From JACKBK01 sp963707275 (GTDB lineage Bacteria > Chloroflexota > Anaerolineae > JAAEKA01): 64,000 bases of DNA. Shown here piece by piece: positions 53,463-64,000 of the stretch (positions are counted from its first letter, which is position 1; each line of letters opens with the position of its first letter). Both the position numbers and the translations under genes were made by a program. The notes below the pieces were generated by a model, which did not search any database, was not told where the DNA came from, and saw only the letters and a program-made list of their open reading frames with translations. The stretch is taken from positions 868,001-932,000 of the forward strand of contig CAVPPH010000001.1 of assembly GCA_963707275.1 (NCBI GenBank), written 5' to 3'.

Positions 53463-53912
53463 TTACTGCCCACTGGTCTCTACAAATCGCTCCATCCACC
53501 GTTCGGGATTGGGGAGTTCGCTGAATCCATAACGGCGATACAGTTCATGTGCGTCGCGGGTTGTCAGCAGCAGGCGGCGGCAGCGGGCAATGTCAGGATG
53601 TTCCAGCGTGCAGGCGATCAGCCACTGGCCCAACCCCTGGCCGCGATAGCCTTCCAGCACGTACACGTCCATCAGGTAGGCGAAGCGGGTGTGGTCAGTG
53701 GCGTACCGGGCAAAGCCGATCTGCCGGTCGTGCTCGAAAAGGCCGAAACACAACGAATAGTTCATTGCCCGCTCGACAAGCTCGCGGCTGATGCCTGGCG
53801 ACCAGTAGGAACGGGTGAGAAAGGCGTGGATCGCGTCGACGTCCATCACCTTGCGGTCGGTGGTGACGCGATACGCGCCGCGCTGCCATTCGACGCGTCG
53901 CGCCGCTCTCAT
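53463..53912 (-). CDS. GNAT-family N-acetyltransferase
   Basis: A 149-residue acetyltransferase of the small GNAT type. Typical segments are DAIHAFLTRSYWSPGIS, RYATDHTRFAYLMDVYVLEG and YRGQGLGQWLIACTLEHPDI (the acetyl-CoA loop RGQGLG), then RRLLLTTRDAHELYRRYGF near the end. The start is uncertain: ATG at 53912, or an internal GTG giving VEWQRGAYRV. The acceptor substrate is unknown. The gene lies downstream of the MFS gene on the same strand. Confidence 0.85.
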   Translation of the reverse strand: MRAARRVEWQRGAYRVTTDRKVMDVDAIHAFLTRSYWSPGISRELVERAMNYSLCFGLFEHDRQIGFARYATDHTRFAYLMDVYVLEGYRGQGLGQWLIACTLEHPDIARCRRLLLTTRDAHELYRRYGFSELPNPERWMERFVETSGQ

Positions 53913-54009
53913 GCAACCCGCCAGCCTTGCGATTGCGCCACCAGACCACTGCGGCTACCGCAATCACAACATCGACGCTCAGTGCAATGATGATGATGGC
54001 GACCACCAT
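53695..54009 (-). CDS. Possible small single-TM protein overlapping the GNAT gene
   Basis: The open frame from the ATG at 54009 begins MVVAIIIIALSVDVVIAVAA, a strong membrane helix, followed by WWRNRKAGG. It begins 25 bases after the MFS stop. After about 45 residues it runs through the GNAT coding region in another frame, which is unlikely to be real. Either the true protein ends early behind an unseen indel, or the frame is chance. Only the helix argues for it. Confidence 0.25.
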   Translation of the reverse strand: MVVAIIIIALSVDVVIAVAAVVWWRNRKAGGLHESGATRRMAARRVSRHHRPQGDGRRRDPRLSHPFLLVARHQPRACRAGNELFVVFRPFRARPADRLCPVRH

Positions 54010-54034
54010 CACGATAGTTCGTGGCTCCACTGGC

Positions 54035-55330
54035 TCACTCCAAATCTGCCGTGATAGCCGGCAGCAATTTGATGGCTCGCACTGGCGACGCAAGCAGGAT
54101 GGTGGTCGCGATCCAGCTTCCCGCGGCTGCGATGAAAAGCGTCGGTCGCAGGCCGATGGTTTCACCCAACAGCCCGCCCAGCAGGAAACCGATCGGGCCG
54201 GCCGCGGCGATGATGACCTGGAAGCTGGCGTTGACCCGACCCAGCAGCCGATCCGGCGTCACCGCCTGGCGCAAGCTGATGGCGTTGACGAAGAAGATCA
54301 TCAGCGTCGTGTCGCCCACGATCTGTGCGAACAGCAGGATGGCCGTCACCTGGGGTACTGAACCGAAGGCCAGCGAGACCAGCAATGCACAGGCTGCATG
54401 TGTCGCCATGCCGCCGATCAGCGCCGGGCCGACGCCGATGCGCCGTGTCACCGGGTCGGCGCTGGCCGCGCCGATCAGCGCACCAACTCCACCGGCCGAG
54501 ATGACGATACCCAGCAGCAGCGGCGTCAACCCCAGGTTGCGGATGACGTAGACGCTGTAGAGTGCGCCGAAAAAGCTGCCCAGCAGGTTGAAGGCGACTG
54601 TCGCGGCCAGCAGCGCCAGCAGAACTCGGCTCTCGCGCACCGTTCGCAATCCTTCGACGATCTCGCGCCTGAGGCTGGGTGTTTGCTCCGGCGGGGCGAT
54701 GGGTGGCTCCGGAGTATGAATGCGCGCCAGAATCAGGGCAGACGTGACATAACTCACTGAATCCAACAGAATCGTGAAGGGCGCAGTGATCGTCTGCACC
54801 AGCAAGCCGCCGATGGCTGGCCCGCCGATCTCCGCCAGCGAGTCGCTGATGCCTAGCTTGCTGTTGCCTTCGACCAGTTGTTCGCGGGTGGTGACCACCG
54901 GCAGGAAGGAGTTGTCGGCCACCTCGAAGAAGACGGTGAGCGCCTTGACGACCATCAGCACGATCACAAGCTGCACGAAGCTGAGAATACCGAACAGCGC
55001 CGCGACCGGGATGGTGACCAGCACAGCCGCCCGCAGCAGGTCGCTCATGATCATGATCGGCTTGCGGCGCGTCCGGTCCACCCAGACGCCGGCCGGCAGG
55101 CCAACGATCAGCGCCGGGATGCCGGCCAGAGCGCCCAGCAGCCCAAGCTGCATTGGCGACGCGTTCAGCGTCAGGATCGCGGCCAGTGAGATCGCCGTGC
55201 CGGAGATTTCAGAGCCGAACGCGGAGATCGTCTTGCCCGTCCACAGCTTCACGAAGTCCGCGTTGCGCCAGAGGCTGCGGGTGTCTCGATTGTTCAAGCT
55301 GATGGCTTTCCTCGCCGTCAAGATAGGCAT
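54035..55330 (-). CDS. Major facilitator superfamily exporter (EntS/MFS_3-like)
   Basis: A 431-residue transporter with about twelve hydrophobic segments. The start at 55330 is an ATG; the frame continues upstream through a TTG. The N-terminal segment RNADFVKLWTGKTISAFGSE and the loop PAGVWVDRTRRKPIMIMSDL (motif A) are typical of the EntS-like group. GNSKLGISDSLAEIGGPAIGG, then RLLGRVNASFQVIIAAAGP, complete the pattern. Members export drugs or siderophores by proton exchange. The substrate is unknown. It is transcribed divergently from the Crp/Fnr gene across about 130 bases. Confidence 0.9.
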   Translation of the reverse strand: MPILTARKAISLNNRDTRSLWRNADFVKLWTGKTISAFGSEISGTAISLAAILTLNASPMQLGLLGALAGIPALIVGLPAGVWVDRTRRKPIMIMSDLLRAAVLVTIPVAALFGILSFVQLVIVLMVVKALTVFFEVADNSFLPVVTTREQLVEGNSKLGISDSLAEIGGPAIGGLLVQTITAPFTILLDSVSYVTSALILARIHTPEPPIAPPEQTPSLRREIVEGLRTVRESRVLLALLAATVAFNLLGSFFGALYSVYVIRNLGLTPLLLGIVISAGGVGALIGAASADPVTRRIGVGPALIGGMATHAACALLVSLAFGSVPQVTAILLFAQIVGDTTLMIFFVNAISLRQAVTPDRLLGRVNASFQVIIAAAGPIGFLLGGLLGETIGLRPTLFIAAAGSWIATTILLASPVRAIKLLPAITADLE

Positions 55331-55386
55331 GCTTTGTACCAGCAATGTGGCCGGTCGTCAAATGTCTTTGAATTCGCTGAGTTCCT

Positions 55387-55414
55387 TTGCGTGTACAGGC
55401 TCCTGTGGTACACT
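55387..55414 (+). promoter_or_regulatory. Candidate promoter for the Crp/Fnr gene
   Basis: TTGCGT (55387-55392), a 16-base spacer and TACACT (55409-55414) lie about 45 bases before the ATG at 55461. Confidence 0.45.
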
Positions 55415-55460
55415 CGACCGGCAATCGTTTCATCTACCACACCCTGCCTGACTCTCGCCG

Positions 55461-56151
55461 ATGAGCCATTCTCCTTCAAGCCGTGACCTGCGGGCGCGGC
55501 TGCGCCAAATTCGCTATTTTCGCGTCCTGCCTCCTGCCGGCGAGGAGGAGTTGCTGGCTGCCTTCTCGCTGGGACGCTACGATGCGGGCGAGATCATCAT
55601 GCTGGAAGGGGAGCTGCCGCCCAGCTCTGTTCATCATCGCCAGCGGGGCGGTCAAGATCAGCCGTGTCTCGCAGGATGGCCGGGAATACATCATGCGGCT
55701 GGCAATGACCGGCGAGACCTTTAACGAGGTCGGGGTGCTGGATGGCGCGCCCAATCCCGCCACGGCGACGGCGCACACAGAAGCGACGCTGTGGCGTATC
55801 GACCGGCTGGATCTTCAGCGTATCGCCGCGCGCTACCCGGAGTTGGCCTGGGCGCTGGCAGAGCAGGTGGCCGGCATGGCGCGCCATCTGGTGGATCTGG
55901 TGGAAGACCTGGCTATGCGCACGGTCAAGGGGCGCGTCGCGCGTCTGCTGCTGGATGAGGCGGAAGCCAGCAACGCCGACGTGGTGCCGCGGCTGCTGAC
56001 GCAGGAGGAGATGGCGTCGCGGCTGGGCACCGTGCGCGAGATGGTGGGGCGGGCGCTGCGCAGCCTGGCCGCCGAAGGCGTCATCGAGTTCGACCGCCAC
56101 CGCATCGTCATTCTCGACCCGGAGCGGCTGGCGCGGGAGGCGGAGGTTTAG
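55461..56151 (+). pseudogene. Crp/Fnr-family transcription regulator, frameshifted
   Basis: About 230 residues in two frames. The first gives LRARLRQIRYFRVLPPAGEE and LGRYDAGEIIMLEGELPP. After a shift near 55622, LFIIASGAVKISRVSQDGRE, the effector-domain helix, and the HTH (LLTQEEMASRLGTVREMVGR ALRSLAAEGVIEF) follow. No N-terminal Fnr-type cysteine cluster is present, so an Fe-S oxygen sensor of Fnr type is unlikely; heme or cyclic-nucleotide sensing as in Dnr or Crp is more likely. It precedes the ferredoxin and nos genes and is a good candidate for their activator. GTGAGACATTGTGAGAG near 56290 could be a binding site. Confidence 0.82.
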
Positions 56152-56380
56152 GGAGCGAGAGGACGGGCAACAGGGACCGTTTGCTGAACCGCACAGGGCA
56201 CACGTCCTTGTGGGAGTTCTGAGATTCGGCCCGGTGAGACGTTTGATGTCGACGAACCACAGCGCATGGCGTGCAACTTGAGTACAATCGTGAGACATTG
56301 TGAGAGGTTTGAACAATCTGGTACAATGATCGAACCGGAACAACTGTTTCGTGACCGAGCAGATGTTTGCACGTATATCT

Positions 56381-56620
56381 ATGGAACCACTACCAACCAT
56401 CGACAAAGTCCTGTGTACCGGATGTCGCCGTTGTGTGGAGATCTGCCCCACCAAGGCGCTGGATCAGCGCGCGGAAAAGGCTTTCATGCGCTTTCCCGAT
56501 CTCTGTACCTACTGCACGGTCTGTGAAGACATCTGCCCGATCGATGCCATTGCCCTGCCGTTTCTGATCGTGCTGGCCCCCGGCCTTGCTTCGTCGCATT
56601 CAATCGTCGGTGACCAGTAA
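56381..56620 (+). CDS. Ferredoxin, 2[4Fe-4S]
   Basis: About 79 residues from the ATG at 56381; earlier in-frame starts at 56362 (ATG) and 56351 (GTG) are possible. Two complete cluster motifs are seen: CTGCRRCVEICPTKAL and CTYCTVCEDICPIDAI. It should carry electrons at low potential in the cytoplasm. A short hydrophobic tail (LPFLIVLAPGLA) follows. It lies between the regulator and nosZ. In clade II nos clusters an Fe-S protein is often found near nosZ as part of an electron route, so a link is plausible but not shown. Confidence 0.85.
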   Translation: MEPLPTIDKVLCTGCRRCVEICPTKALDQRAEKAFMRFPDLCTYCTVCEDICPIDAIALPFLIVLAPGLASSHSIVGDQ

Positions 56621-56732
56621 TCAGTCCGGGCGCATGTCAACGGACTACCAACCGACCAATCTACCAGTCTGCCGATCTATCAACCCGTTACTCTACCCAA
56701 CCCACCCACCCTTGGATCAGGAGGAACTACCC

Positions 56733-58721
<1,989 letters not shown>

Positions 58722-58741
58722 TCGGTAAACAGTAATCAGGC

Positions 58742-58784
58742 ATCGGTGAACGTCCGGCCTTAGAACCGTCGGACGTTCACCGAT
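58742..58784. repeat. Hairpin between nosZ and the following gene
   Basis: ATCGGTGAACGTCCG and CGGACGTTCACCGAT form perfect 15-base arms around a 13-base loop. The flanks carry AGTGATC/GATCACT-like words also seen in other gaps. It may end or attenuate the nosZ transcript. Confidence 0.8.
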
Positions 58785-58835
58785 CAGTGATCGCTGACAA
58801 CTGACTACTGGTCACTGATCCAAAGGACAATCGCC

Positions 58836-59505
58836 ATGAGCGAAAGCGTTGAAAAGATCATTGGCCCACGAGTTCCCGCTGAAGAGATGCGGGTGCATCG
58901 CGGCCGTTACCTGGCGCCGACGATACTGTTTCTGCTGGCCGCGCTGCTGCTGATGGTGTCGGTCGTTCCTGCCCTACTGGCAACTGACCTTGCACGCGCC
59001 GCAGTATCCAGGCGGGCTGACGGTGGAGGCGTATCTGACCAGACTGACCGGCGATGTCCGCGAGATCGACGGTCTCAACCACTACATCGGCATGCGCCCG
59101 TTGGACGAGGCAGCGCCTTTTGAGAAGTCTGTCTCGGTGCTTGGCGTCGTAGTCGTCGCCCTGCTGATTCTGGCGGCTGTCTTTGTTCACTCCAGGTGGG
59201 CCGCGCTGCTGGCCTTGCCGGCTCTGCTGTTCCCGATCATCTTTCTGGTTGATTTGCAATACTGGCTGGCGAACTTCGGGCAGAATCTCGACCCGGCCGC
59301 GCCGCTGAGCAGCAGTGTCAAGCCGTTCGTGCCGCCGGTGTTGTTCGAAGGCAAGATTGCTCAGTTTCGCACCGTTGCCAGTCCCGGCATCGGGCTGTGG
59401 CTGGCCATCGCCGCGTCGTTGCTCATCCTGGTCGGCCTGTACTTCCACCGCCGTGCCTACAAGCCGCTGGCGGATGCGCAGGAAGCTGCGGCCGTCCACG
59501 AATAG
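58836..59505 (+). pseudogene. Membrane protein of the nos cluster, frameshifted
   Basis: About 220 residues in two frames. The first begins MSESVEKIIGPRVPAEE and has a membrane helix (APTILFLLAALLLMVSVV). After a shift near 58970, YWQLTLHAPQYPGGLTVEAY, GDVREIDGLNHYIGMRPLDE and three further helices follow (VLGVVVVALLILAAVFVH; LLALPALLFPIIFLV; LWLAIAASLLILVGLYF). The HAPQYP...LNHYIGM motif, rich in His and Met, looks like an extracytoplasmic copper-handling loop. I know this pattern from clade II nos neighbourhoods but cannot give it a firm name. It lies between nosZ and nosD. Confidence 0.7.
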
Positions 59506-59535
59506 GACACGAATTCACGAATTCGGAACCGAACC

Positions 59536-60897
59536 ATGTTTCCATTCGCCCTGATCGTTGCCTTGATTGCGGTTGTTCCATTGGCTGCCGGCCAGCCTTT
59601 TGACTTACAGGCCGCGCTGGCTGGCGCGCGGGCGGGCGACACCATCGTGGTGCCGGCTGGCAGCTATGCCGGGCCGCTGGTCATCGACACCCCGGTGACG
59701 CTGATCGGCGCCCCGGGAGAGCGTCCGGTGATCGACGGCGGCGGCCGCGGCAGCGTGATCACGATCAACGCGCCCGACGTGACCATCCGCGGCTTTGACC
59801 TTCGCGGCAGTGGCGCGTCGCTGGATCTCGAGGACTCCGGGATCACCAGCCTGGGCGCGCGGACGGTCGTTGAAGACAACCATCTGGAGGACGTGCTCTT
59901 CGGTATCTACCTCCAGAACGCACCGGACAGCGTGGTACGCGGCAATACGGTCGCCGGCAAGCCGCTCGAGATGGGTGTGCGTGGCGATGGCCTGCGTTTG
60001 TGGTACTCGGCCGGTAGCCTGGTAGAGAACAACCACGTCCACGACAGCCGCGATATGATCGTCTGGTTTTCGCCCGACAGCGTGATCCGCGGCAACACCG
60101 TGGAGCGCAGCCGCTACGGCCTGCATTTCATGGTCAACGAAAACGTGCTCATCGAGGAAAACGTCCTGCGCGACAACTCGGTGGGCATCTACCTGATGTA
60201 CGGCGACGGCTACACCGTGCGCAATAACCTGCTGTTCAACAACCGCGGTCAGAGCGGCTACGGGCTGGGCCTCAAGGACGCGGACAACGTGGTTGTGGAT
60301 GGCAACTACTTCGTTGCCAACCGCATCGGCGTCTACAACGACCACTCGCCGCTGGCGCCCGGCGCGACGACCCGCACCGAGGACAACCTGTTCGCCTACA
60401 ACGACATCGCGCTCTGGCTGCTGCCACTGGTGGAAAACAACACGATTGCCGGCAACGTCTTCCAGGAGAACGGCGAGCAGGTCGCGCTGGCCGGCGAGGG
60501 CGTGCTTCGCAACAACAACTGGTCGGAAGCGGGCCGCGGCAACTATTGGAGCGACTACGCCGGCTACGACGCGAACGGTGACGCCGTGGGCGATGTACCC
60601 TACGTCGCGCAGAGCCTGTACGAAGACCTGCTGGCAAAGAACCCGGAGCTGCGGCTTTTCCAGCTCAGCCCGGCCACCGACGCCATTGATCTGGCGGCGC
60701 GCGCCTTCCCGCTGTTCCAGCCGCGGCCCAAGATGGCCGACGAGCACCCGCTGATGGCCCCGCCAGCCATGCCCACCGTGCCCGGACTGACCCCGCCATC
60801 GGCCGCCGCCAATCTGGCCGTCGCCGCTGGTATGTTGCTGCTGGCCGGGTTGGTGCTGGTACTGGGCACGCGTCGGAGCTGGCGAGCCGGGGTCTGA
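59536..60897 (+). CDS. nosD: NosD, periplasmic copper-insertion factor
   Basis: A 453-residue protein with a signal peptide (FALIVALIAVVPLAAG) and a right-handed beta helix of CASH/NosD repeats: VEDNHLEDVLFGIYLQNAPD, GDGLRLWYSAGSLVENNHVH, YGLHFMVNENVLIEENVLRD, GNYWSDYAGYDANGDAVGD. A C-terminal membrane helix (LAVAAGMLLLAGLVLVLG) is typical of NosD in clusters without a periplasm-filled space. NosD works with NosF and NosY to mature the CuZ centre of NosZ. It is followed by nosF after about 175 bases of repeats. Confidence 0.93.
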   Translation: MFPFALIVALIAVVPLAAGQPFDLQAALAGARAGDTIVVPAGSYAGPLVIDTPVTLIGAPGERPVIDGGGRGSVITINAPDVTIRGFDLRGSGASLDLEDSGITSLGARTVVEDNHLEDVLFGIYLQNAPDSVVRGNTVAGKPLEMGVRGDGLRLWYSAGSLVENNHVHDSRDMIVWFSPDSVIRGNTVERSRYGLHFMVNENVLIEENVLRDNSVGIYLMYGDGYTVRNNLLFNNRGQSGYGLGLKDADNVVVDGNYFVANRIGVYNDHSPLAPGATTRTEDNLFAYNDIALWLLPLVENNTIAGNVFQENGEQVALAGEGVLRNNNWSEAGRGNYWSDYAGYDANGDAVGDVPYVAQSLYEDLLAKNPELRLFQLSPATDAIDLAARAFPLFQPRPKMADEHPLMAPPAMPTVPGLTPPSAAANLAVAAGMLLLAGLVLVLGTRRSWRAGV

Positions 60898-60929
60898 GCG
60901 TATTGCGTATCTCAGAGAATCGCCGCGAA

Positions 60930-61016
60930 TCAGGTGCCAGGCACTTCACGCACCAACGTAGTGAGGATTTCATTCTTGGAAGAATACTCCAAGTTCCAGT
61001 TCAAGTGCCAGACACC
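60930..61016. repeat. GGTGCCAGGCACTT repeat pair
   Basis: GGTGCCAGGCACTTC near 60930 and AAGTGCCAGACACCC near 61000 flank a stretch with a small ATTCTTGGAAGAAT palindrome. Related to 43604-43693. No gene in the gap between nosD and nosF. Confidence 0.6.
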
Positions 61017-61072
61017 CGAAAAGTAACACGCAACACGCAATACGCATTACGCATCACGTTTCACTTTCACCC

Positions 61073-61924
61073 ATGATCCAATTCTCCCACCTGACCAAAC
61101 AATTTGGCAAGTTCACCGCCGTGGACGACCTCAGCTTCGACGTGCCGCCGCAGGCCGCGCTGGCGCTGTGGGGACCCAACGGCGCGGGCAAGACCACCGC
61201 TATCAAGTGCCTTCTTGGCCTGCTGAAATACCGCGGCCAGATCCTGGTCGATACTCTGGACGCCAGCAAGCAGGGCAAGACGGTGCGCCGGCTGCTGGGC
61301 TACGTGCCGCAGGAGTTGGCCTTCTACGCCGACATGAGCGCACTGGACACGGCGCTGTTCTACGCCCGGCTGAAAAACACGCCGCCGCAGCGAGCTGCTG
61401 AGGTGCTGGATCAGGTCGGGCTGACCGGGCATTGCGACAAGCCGGTGGGCGCGCTGTCGGGTGGCATGAAGCAGCGGCTGGCGCTGGGGCTGGCGCTGCT
61501 GGCCGACCCGCCGATCCTGGTGCTCGACGAGCCAACCTCGAACCTGGATGCGGCGGCGCGCGATCACTTCCTGCACCTGTTGAGTGATGTCAAGCGGGCG
61601 GGCAAGACGGTCATTTTCACCTCGCACCGGCTGGAGGAGATCGAAGCGCTGGCAGACAACGTGCTGGTCATGGAGCAGGGCCGAAAGCTGATGACCTGCG
61701 CGCCCGGCGAGCTGCCGCAGCGTCTTGGTCTGCGTACCCAGGTCAAGCTGCGGTTGCCCGACGGCCAGCTCGACAACGCTATGGTCGTGCTGAACGCTGG
61801 CGGCTTCACCGTCTCGCGCAACGGCGTCGGCGTGCTGGTCGATGTGCTGCCCAGCGAAAAGGCCCGCCCTATCAACGCCCTGCACGACGCGGATATTGAA
61901 GTTATGGATTTCGAGGTGCAGTAG
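61073..61924 (+). CDS. nosF: NosF, ABC transporter ATPase
   Basis: A 283-residue ATPase with Walker A GPNGAGKTTAIK, signature LSGGMKQRLALGLALL and Walker B ILVLDEPTSNLD, plus the switch histidine in IFTSHRLEE. With NosY it forms the transporter that energises NosD for copper-centre assembly of NosZ. The end of the gene is 2 bases before nosY. Confidence 0.95.
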   Translation: MIQFSHLTKQFGKFTAVDDLSFDVPPQAALALWGPNGAGKTTAIKCLLGLLKYRGQILVDTLDASKQGKTVRRLLGYVPQELAFYADMSALDTALFYARLKNTPPQRAAEVLDQVGLTGHCDKPVGALSGGMKQRLALGLALLADPPILVLDEPTSNLDAAARDHFLHLLSDVKRAGKTVIFTSHRLEEIEALADNVLVMEQGRKLMTCAPGELPQRLGLRTQVKLRLPDGQLDNAMVVLNAGGFTVSRNGVGVLVDVLPSEKARPINALHDADIEVMDFEVQ

Positions 61925-61926
61925 CA

Positions 61927-62763
61927 ATGAGTTCACTCTCCATCATCTGGACGCTGGCGCAGAAGGAACTGCGCGACGCGCTGCGCAACCGCTGGTTCTT
62001 GCTCTACACCGTGGCCTTCGCGGTGCTGGCGCTGGCCTTTTCGTATCTTTCGCTGGCCGGGGCCGGCATTGCCGGCTTCGCCGGCTTCGGGCGCACCGCC
62101 GCCAGCCTGATCAACCTGGTGCTGCTGATCATCCCGCTGATGGCGCTGACCATCGGCGCGCAGAGCATCTCCAGCGAGCTGGAGCGCGGCACCATGAGTT
62201 ACCTGCTGGCGCAGCCCATCGGTCGCATCGAGGTGTTTCTGGGCAAATACCTGGGATTGGCGCTCAGCCTGCTGGCGTCGCTGGCGCTGGGCTTCGGCAT
62301 CTCCGGCGTGGTGATGGTGCTGAGTGGCAGCGGCGCGGCCGATCCGGGCGCCTACGTCATGCTGGTCGCTCTGGCCTATCTGCTCAGCCTGGCAATGCTC
62401 AGTGTCGGTTTCCTGGTCTCGGCGCTGACCCGCAAGGCCAGCGTTTCGGTCGGCATCGGCCTGTTTCTGTGGCTGGCCTTCGTCTTCCTCGGCGACCTGG
62501 GCATGATGGGCACGTCCATGGCGATGAAGATGCCCATCGGCAACCTGTTTCTCATGTCGCTGACCAACCCGTCGCAGGTTTTCAAGATGGCGGCGATTCT
62601 CAACATCAACGCCACGCTGGATATCCTCGGCCCTGCCGGCGTGTACGCCGTGCAGCGCTACGGCCAGAGCCTGCTGGCGATCTTCCTCGCCACGCTCGCG
62701 CTGTGGGCCATCGTGCCGGCGGCGCTGGCCTATGCGCGTTTCGCCAATCGGGGCGATCTGTAG
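61927..62763 (+). CDS. nosY: NosY, ABC transporter permease
   Basis: A 278-residue membrane protein of the ABC-2 type with six predicted helices, among them WFLLYTVAFAVLALAFSYLS, LINLVLLIIPLMALTIGAQS, and GQSLLAIFLATLALWAIVPA. The segment SSELERGTMSYLLAQPIGRI is the coupling region shared by NosY and related permeases. It follows nosF by 2 bases. Confidence 0.94.
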   Translation: MSSLSIIWTLAQKELRDALRNRWFLLYTVAFAVLALAFSYLSLAGAGIAGFAGFGRTAASLINLVLLIIPLMALTIGAQSISSELERGTMSYLLAQPIGRIEVFLGKYLGLALSLLASLALGFGISGVVMVLSGSGAADPGAYVMLVALAYLLSLAMLSVGFLVSALTRKASVSVGIGLFLWLAFVFLGDLGMMGTSMAMKMPIGNLFLMSLTNPSQVFKMAAILNINATLDILGPAGVYAVQRYGQSLLAIFLATLALWAIVPAALAYARFANRGDL

Positions 62764-62857
62764 CGGATGGCGGATGGCGGATAGCTTTCTGACCTCTGAC
62801 CTCTGATCTCTGACCTTTGATCTCTGCCACGTGCAACCTGCAACCAGTAACCCGACC

Positions 62858-63367
62858 ATGAAGAAACTACCACTACTTCTCTTGCTCCTGACCGCCCTGC
62901 TGGCCGCCTGTGCCCAGGGGACACCTGAACTTGCGCCGCCTGAGATTCGCTACGGCGAGGATGTCTGTGCCGAGTGCAACATGATCATCAGCGACGAGCG
63001 CTTCGCCTCTGCCATCGGATACGAGGTCGCGCCGGGTCGCTATGAAACCGCCAGCTTCGACGACATCGGCGACATGCTGGACTACGCAGCCAACCACCCG
63101 GATCAGCCGCCGGTGGCGTGGTACGTCCACGACTACGAATCCAAGGAGTGGACCAACGCCACCGCTGCCAGCTACGTGGTCACCGACAAGGTGGCGACGC
63201 CTATGGCGTCCGGTATCATCGCCTTTGCCAGCAGTGAACGGGCGGACGCAATGGCACGCTCGCTGGGCCTCGACATTTTGGACTGGGAGACACTAATGGC
63301 GCAACACGCGTCCGGTCAGATCGGCGCGGGAGGAATGGGCAACGGGCAGATGGGCGGCAGCAAGTGA
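62858..63367 (+). CDS. nosL: NosL, copper chaperone lipoprotein
   Basis: A 169-residue lipoprotein: LLLLLLTALLAACAQG with cleavage before the Cys. The NosL motif CAECNMIISDERFAS is followed by ETASFDDIGDMLDYA and VYDYESKEW-like residues. NosL binds Cu(I) at the outer face of the membrane and delivers it to NosZ maturation. The Gly/Met-rich tail (GAGGMGNGQMGGSK) may also bind copper. The 62764-62857 gap has repeat words (CTCTGACCTCTGAT) but no gene. Confidence 0.93.
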   Translation: MKKLPLLLLLLTALLAACAQGTPELAPPEIRYGEDVCAECNMIISDERFASAIGYEVAPGRYETASFDDIGDMLDYAANHPDQPPVAWYVHDYESKEWTNATAASYVVTDKVATPMASGIIAFASSERADAMARSLGLDILDWETLMAQHASGQIGAGGMGNGQMGGSK

Positions 63368-63522
63368 CAGTTCAGGCATACAGCGATACTGGTTTGCCGG
63401 GTAGCGGTGTGTTAGAATATGATGGACAATGAAGCCGGTCGCAAGACTGAAACGGGCCGGTCAGATGACTGGCCGCAAGCAACCACTGTGGACGAATCGG
63501 TCCACGCGAAGGAGAACAACCA

Positions 63523-63939
63523 ATGAGAAGAAATGTGCTAGGTTTAACCCTGCTGATCGTTGTATTGTCGATGTTGGCTGCCTGTGGCGGCGGTGGCAGC
63601 CAGCCCGCTGCAACGACAGCGCCTGCGGAGCCTGCGGCTGCACCGATTGCAGCGGCCGGCGACGTTGCCAAGGGCAAGGAATTGTTCAGCACGACCTGCG
63701 CGGCCTGCCACGGTCCCAACGGTGAGGGTGTTACCGGTCTGGGCAAGCCCTTCACCACCAGTGACTTCGTCTCCAGCCAGAGTGACGAGCAGTTGCTGGC
63801 GTTCATCAAGACAGGGCGGCCGACCAGCGACCCGGCAAACACCACCGGCGTTGACATGCCTCCCAAGGGCGGCAATCCGGCGATCACCGACGCGCAGCTT
63901 GTTGACATCATCGCCTACATCCGGTCGCTGCATCAATAA
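63523..63939 (+). CDS. Lipid-anchored class I c-type cytochrome
   Basis: A 138-residue lipoprotein (VVLSMLAACGGGGS) with one heme-binding site CAACHG and a distal methionine in VDMPPKGGN. A short Ala/Pro-rich linker separates anchor and heme domain. In this position it should pass electrons from the respiratory chain to NosZ, or act as electron donor for another reductase further on. Its ATG follows AAGGAGAA. A TAGAAT at 63413-63418 may be the -10 box of its own promoter. The bases after the stop up to the window end hold no gene. Confidence 0.92.
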   Translation: MRRNVLGLTLLIVVLSMLAACGGGGSQPAATTAPAEPAAAPIAAAGDVAKGKELFSTTCAACHGPNGEGVTGLGKPFTTSDFVSSQSDEQLLAFIKTGRPTSDPANTTGVDMPPKGGNPAITDAQLVDIIAYIRSLHQ

Positions 63940-64000
63940 GCGGTCAGCCGATAGCGTGGCCCGGCCCACGCCGCCTCGACTGACCTCTGAAGCGGAGCCG

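Overview
This 64 kb window is high-GC bacterial DNA that most resembles a Chloroflexota genome (Anaerolineae/Caldilineae/Ardenticatenia-like). The grounds are threonine-proline linkers in secreted proteins, short LPLV-type tails, a Rab-like GTPase with roadblock-like partner, an acyl-CoA-binding protein, a Sec/lipoprotein-type (clade II) NosZ, and very many short intergenic palindromes. The taxonomic call is inference; the window has no rRNA and only one tRNA, tRNA-Arg(TCT).

Layout. 1-4.3 kb: glycosyltransferase/methyltransferase genes and a LipM-like octanoyltransferase. 4.4-14.4 kb (minus): two TPR/HEAT-type proteins, mutS, then a CHAT protease, a small Trypco1-like protein and a clostripain-type C11 peptidase. 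These last three look like one caspase-fold conflict module. 14.5-19.4 kb: cysteine desulfurase-like enzyme, YgfZ/GcvT-like protein, secreted FG-GAP protein. 19.7-28.8 kb (minus): a bacterial microcompartment (BMC) operon of the sugar-phosphate (DeoC/RpiB) kind, with BMC-H, BMC-P and two BMC-T shell proteins, acylating aldehyde dehydrogenase, DeoC, RpiB, pyrophosphatase and an MBL-fold hydrolase, headed by lepB. 29-30.2 kb: divergent thiolase. 30.3-34.2 kb: coiled-coil protein, roadblock-like membrane protein, Ras-like GTPase and histidine kinase. 34.2-42.5 kb: three alpha/beta hydrolases, a phosphatase-superfamily enzyme, DinB-like protein, LuxR-Kelch membrane regulator, M42 peptidase, ACBP and DUF5996. 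42.8-55.3 kb: secreted proteins, tRNA-Arg, GH3 glucosidase, the two separated L-serine dehydratase subunits, membrane proteins, GNAT and MFS. 55.4-63.9 kb: Crp/Fnr regulator, ferredoxin, and a nitrous oxide reductase cluster nosZ-(membrane protein)-nosD-nosF-nosY-nosL-cytochrome c.

How the genes work together. The BMC should cleave deoxyribose 5-phosphate (DeoC) to glyceraldehyde 3-phosphate and acetaldehyde. The aldehyde would be trapped behind the shell and turned into acetyl-CoA, and a thiolase is divergently transcribed from the same intergenic region. The nos cluster reduces N2O to N2 outside the cytoplasmic membrane; NosZ, NosL and the cytochrome all look lipid-anchored.

Two window-wide facts. 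First, many genes are interrupted by single-base frameshifts (mutS and nosZ have about six and ten; most genes have none), with well-preserved protein on both sides, so I treat them as probable assembly indels. Second, palindromic repeats are everywhere, and several lie inside coding sequences (glycosyltransferase fusion, mutS, GT39-like gene).
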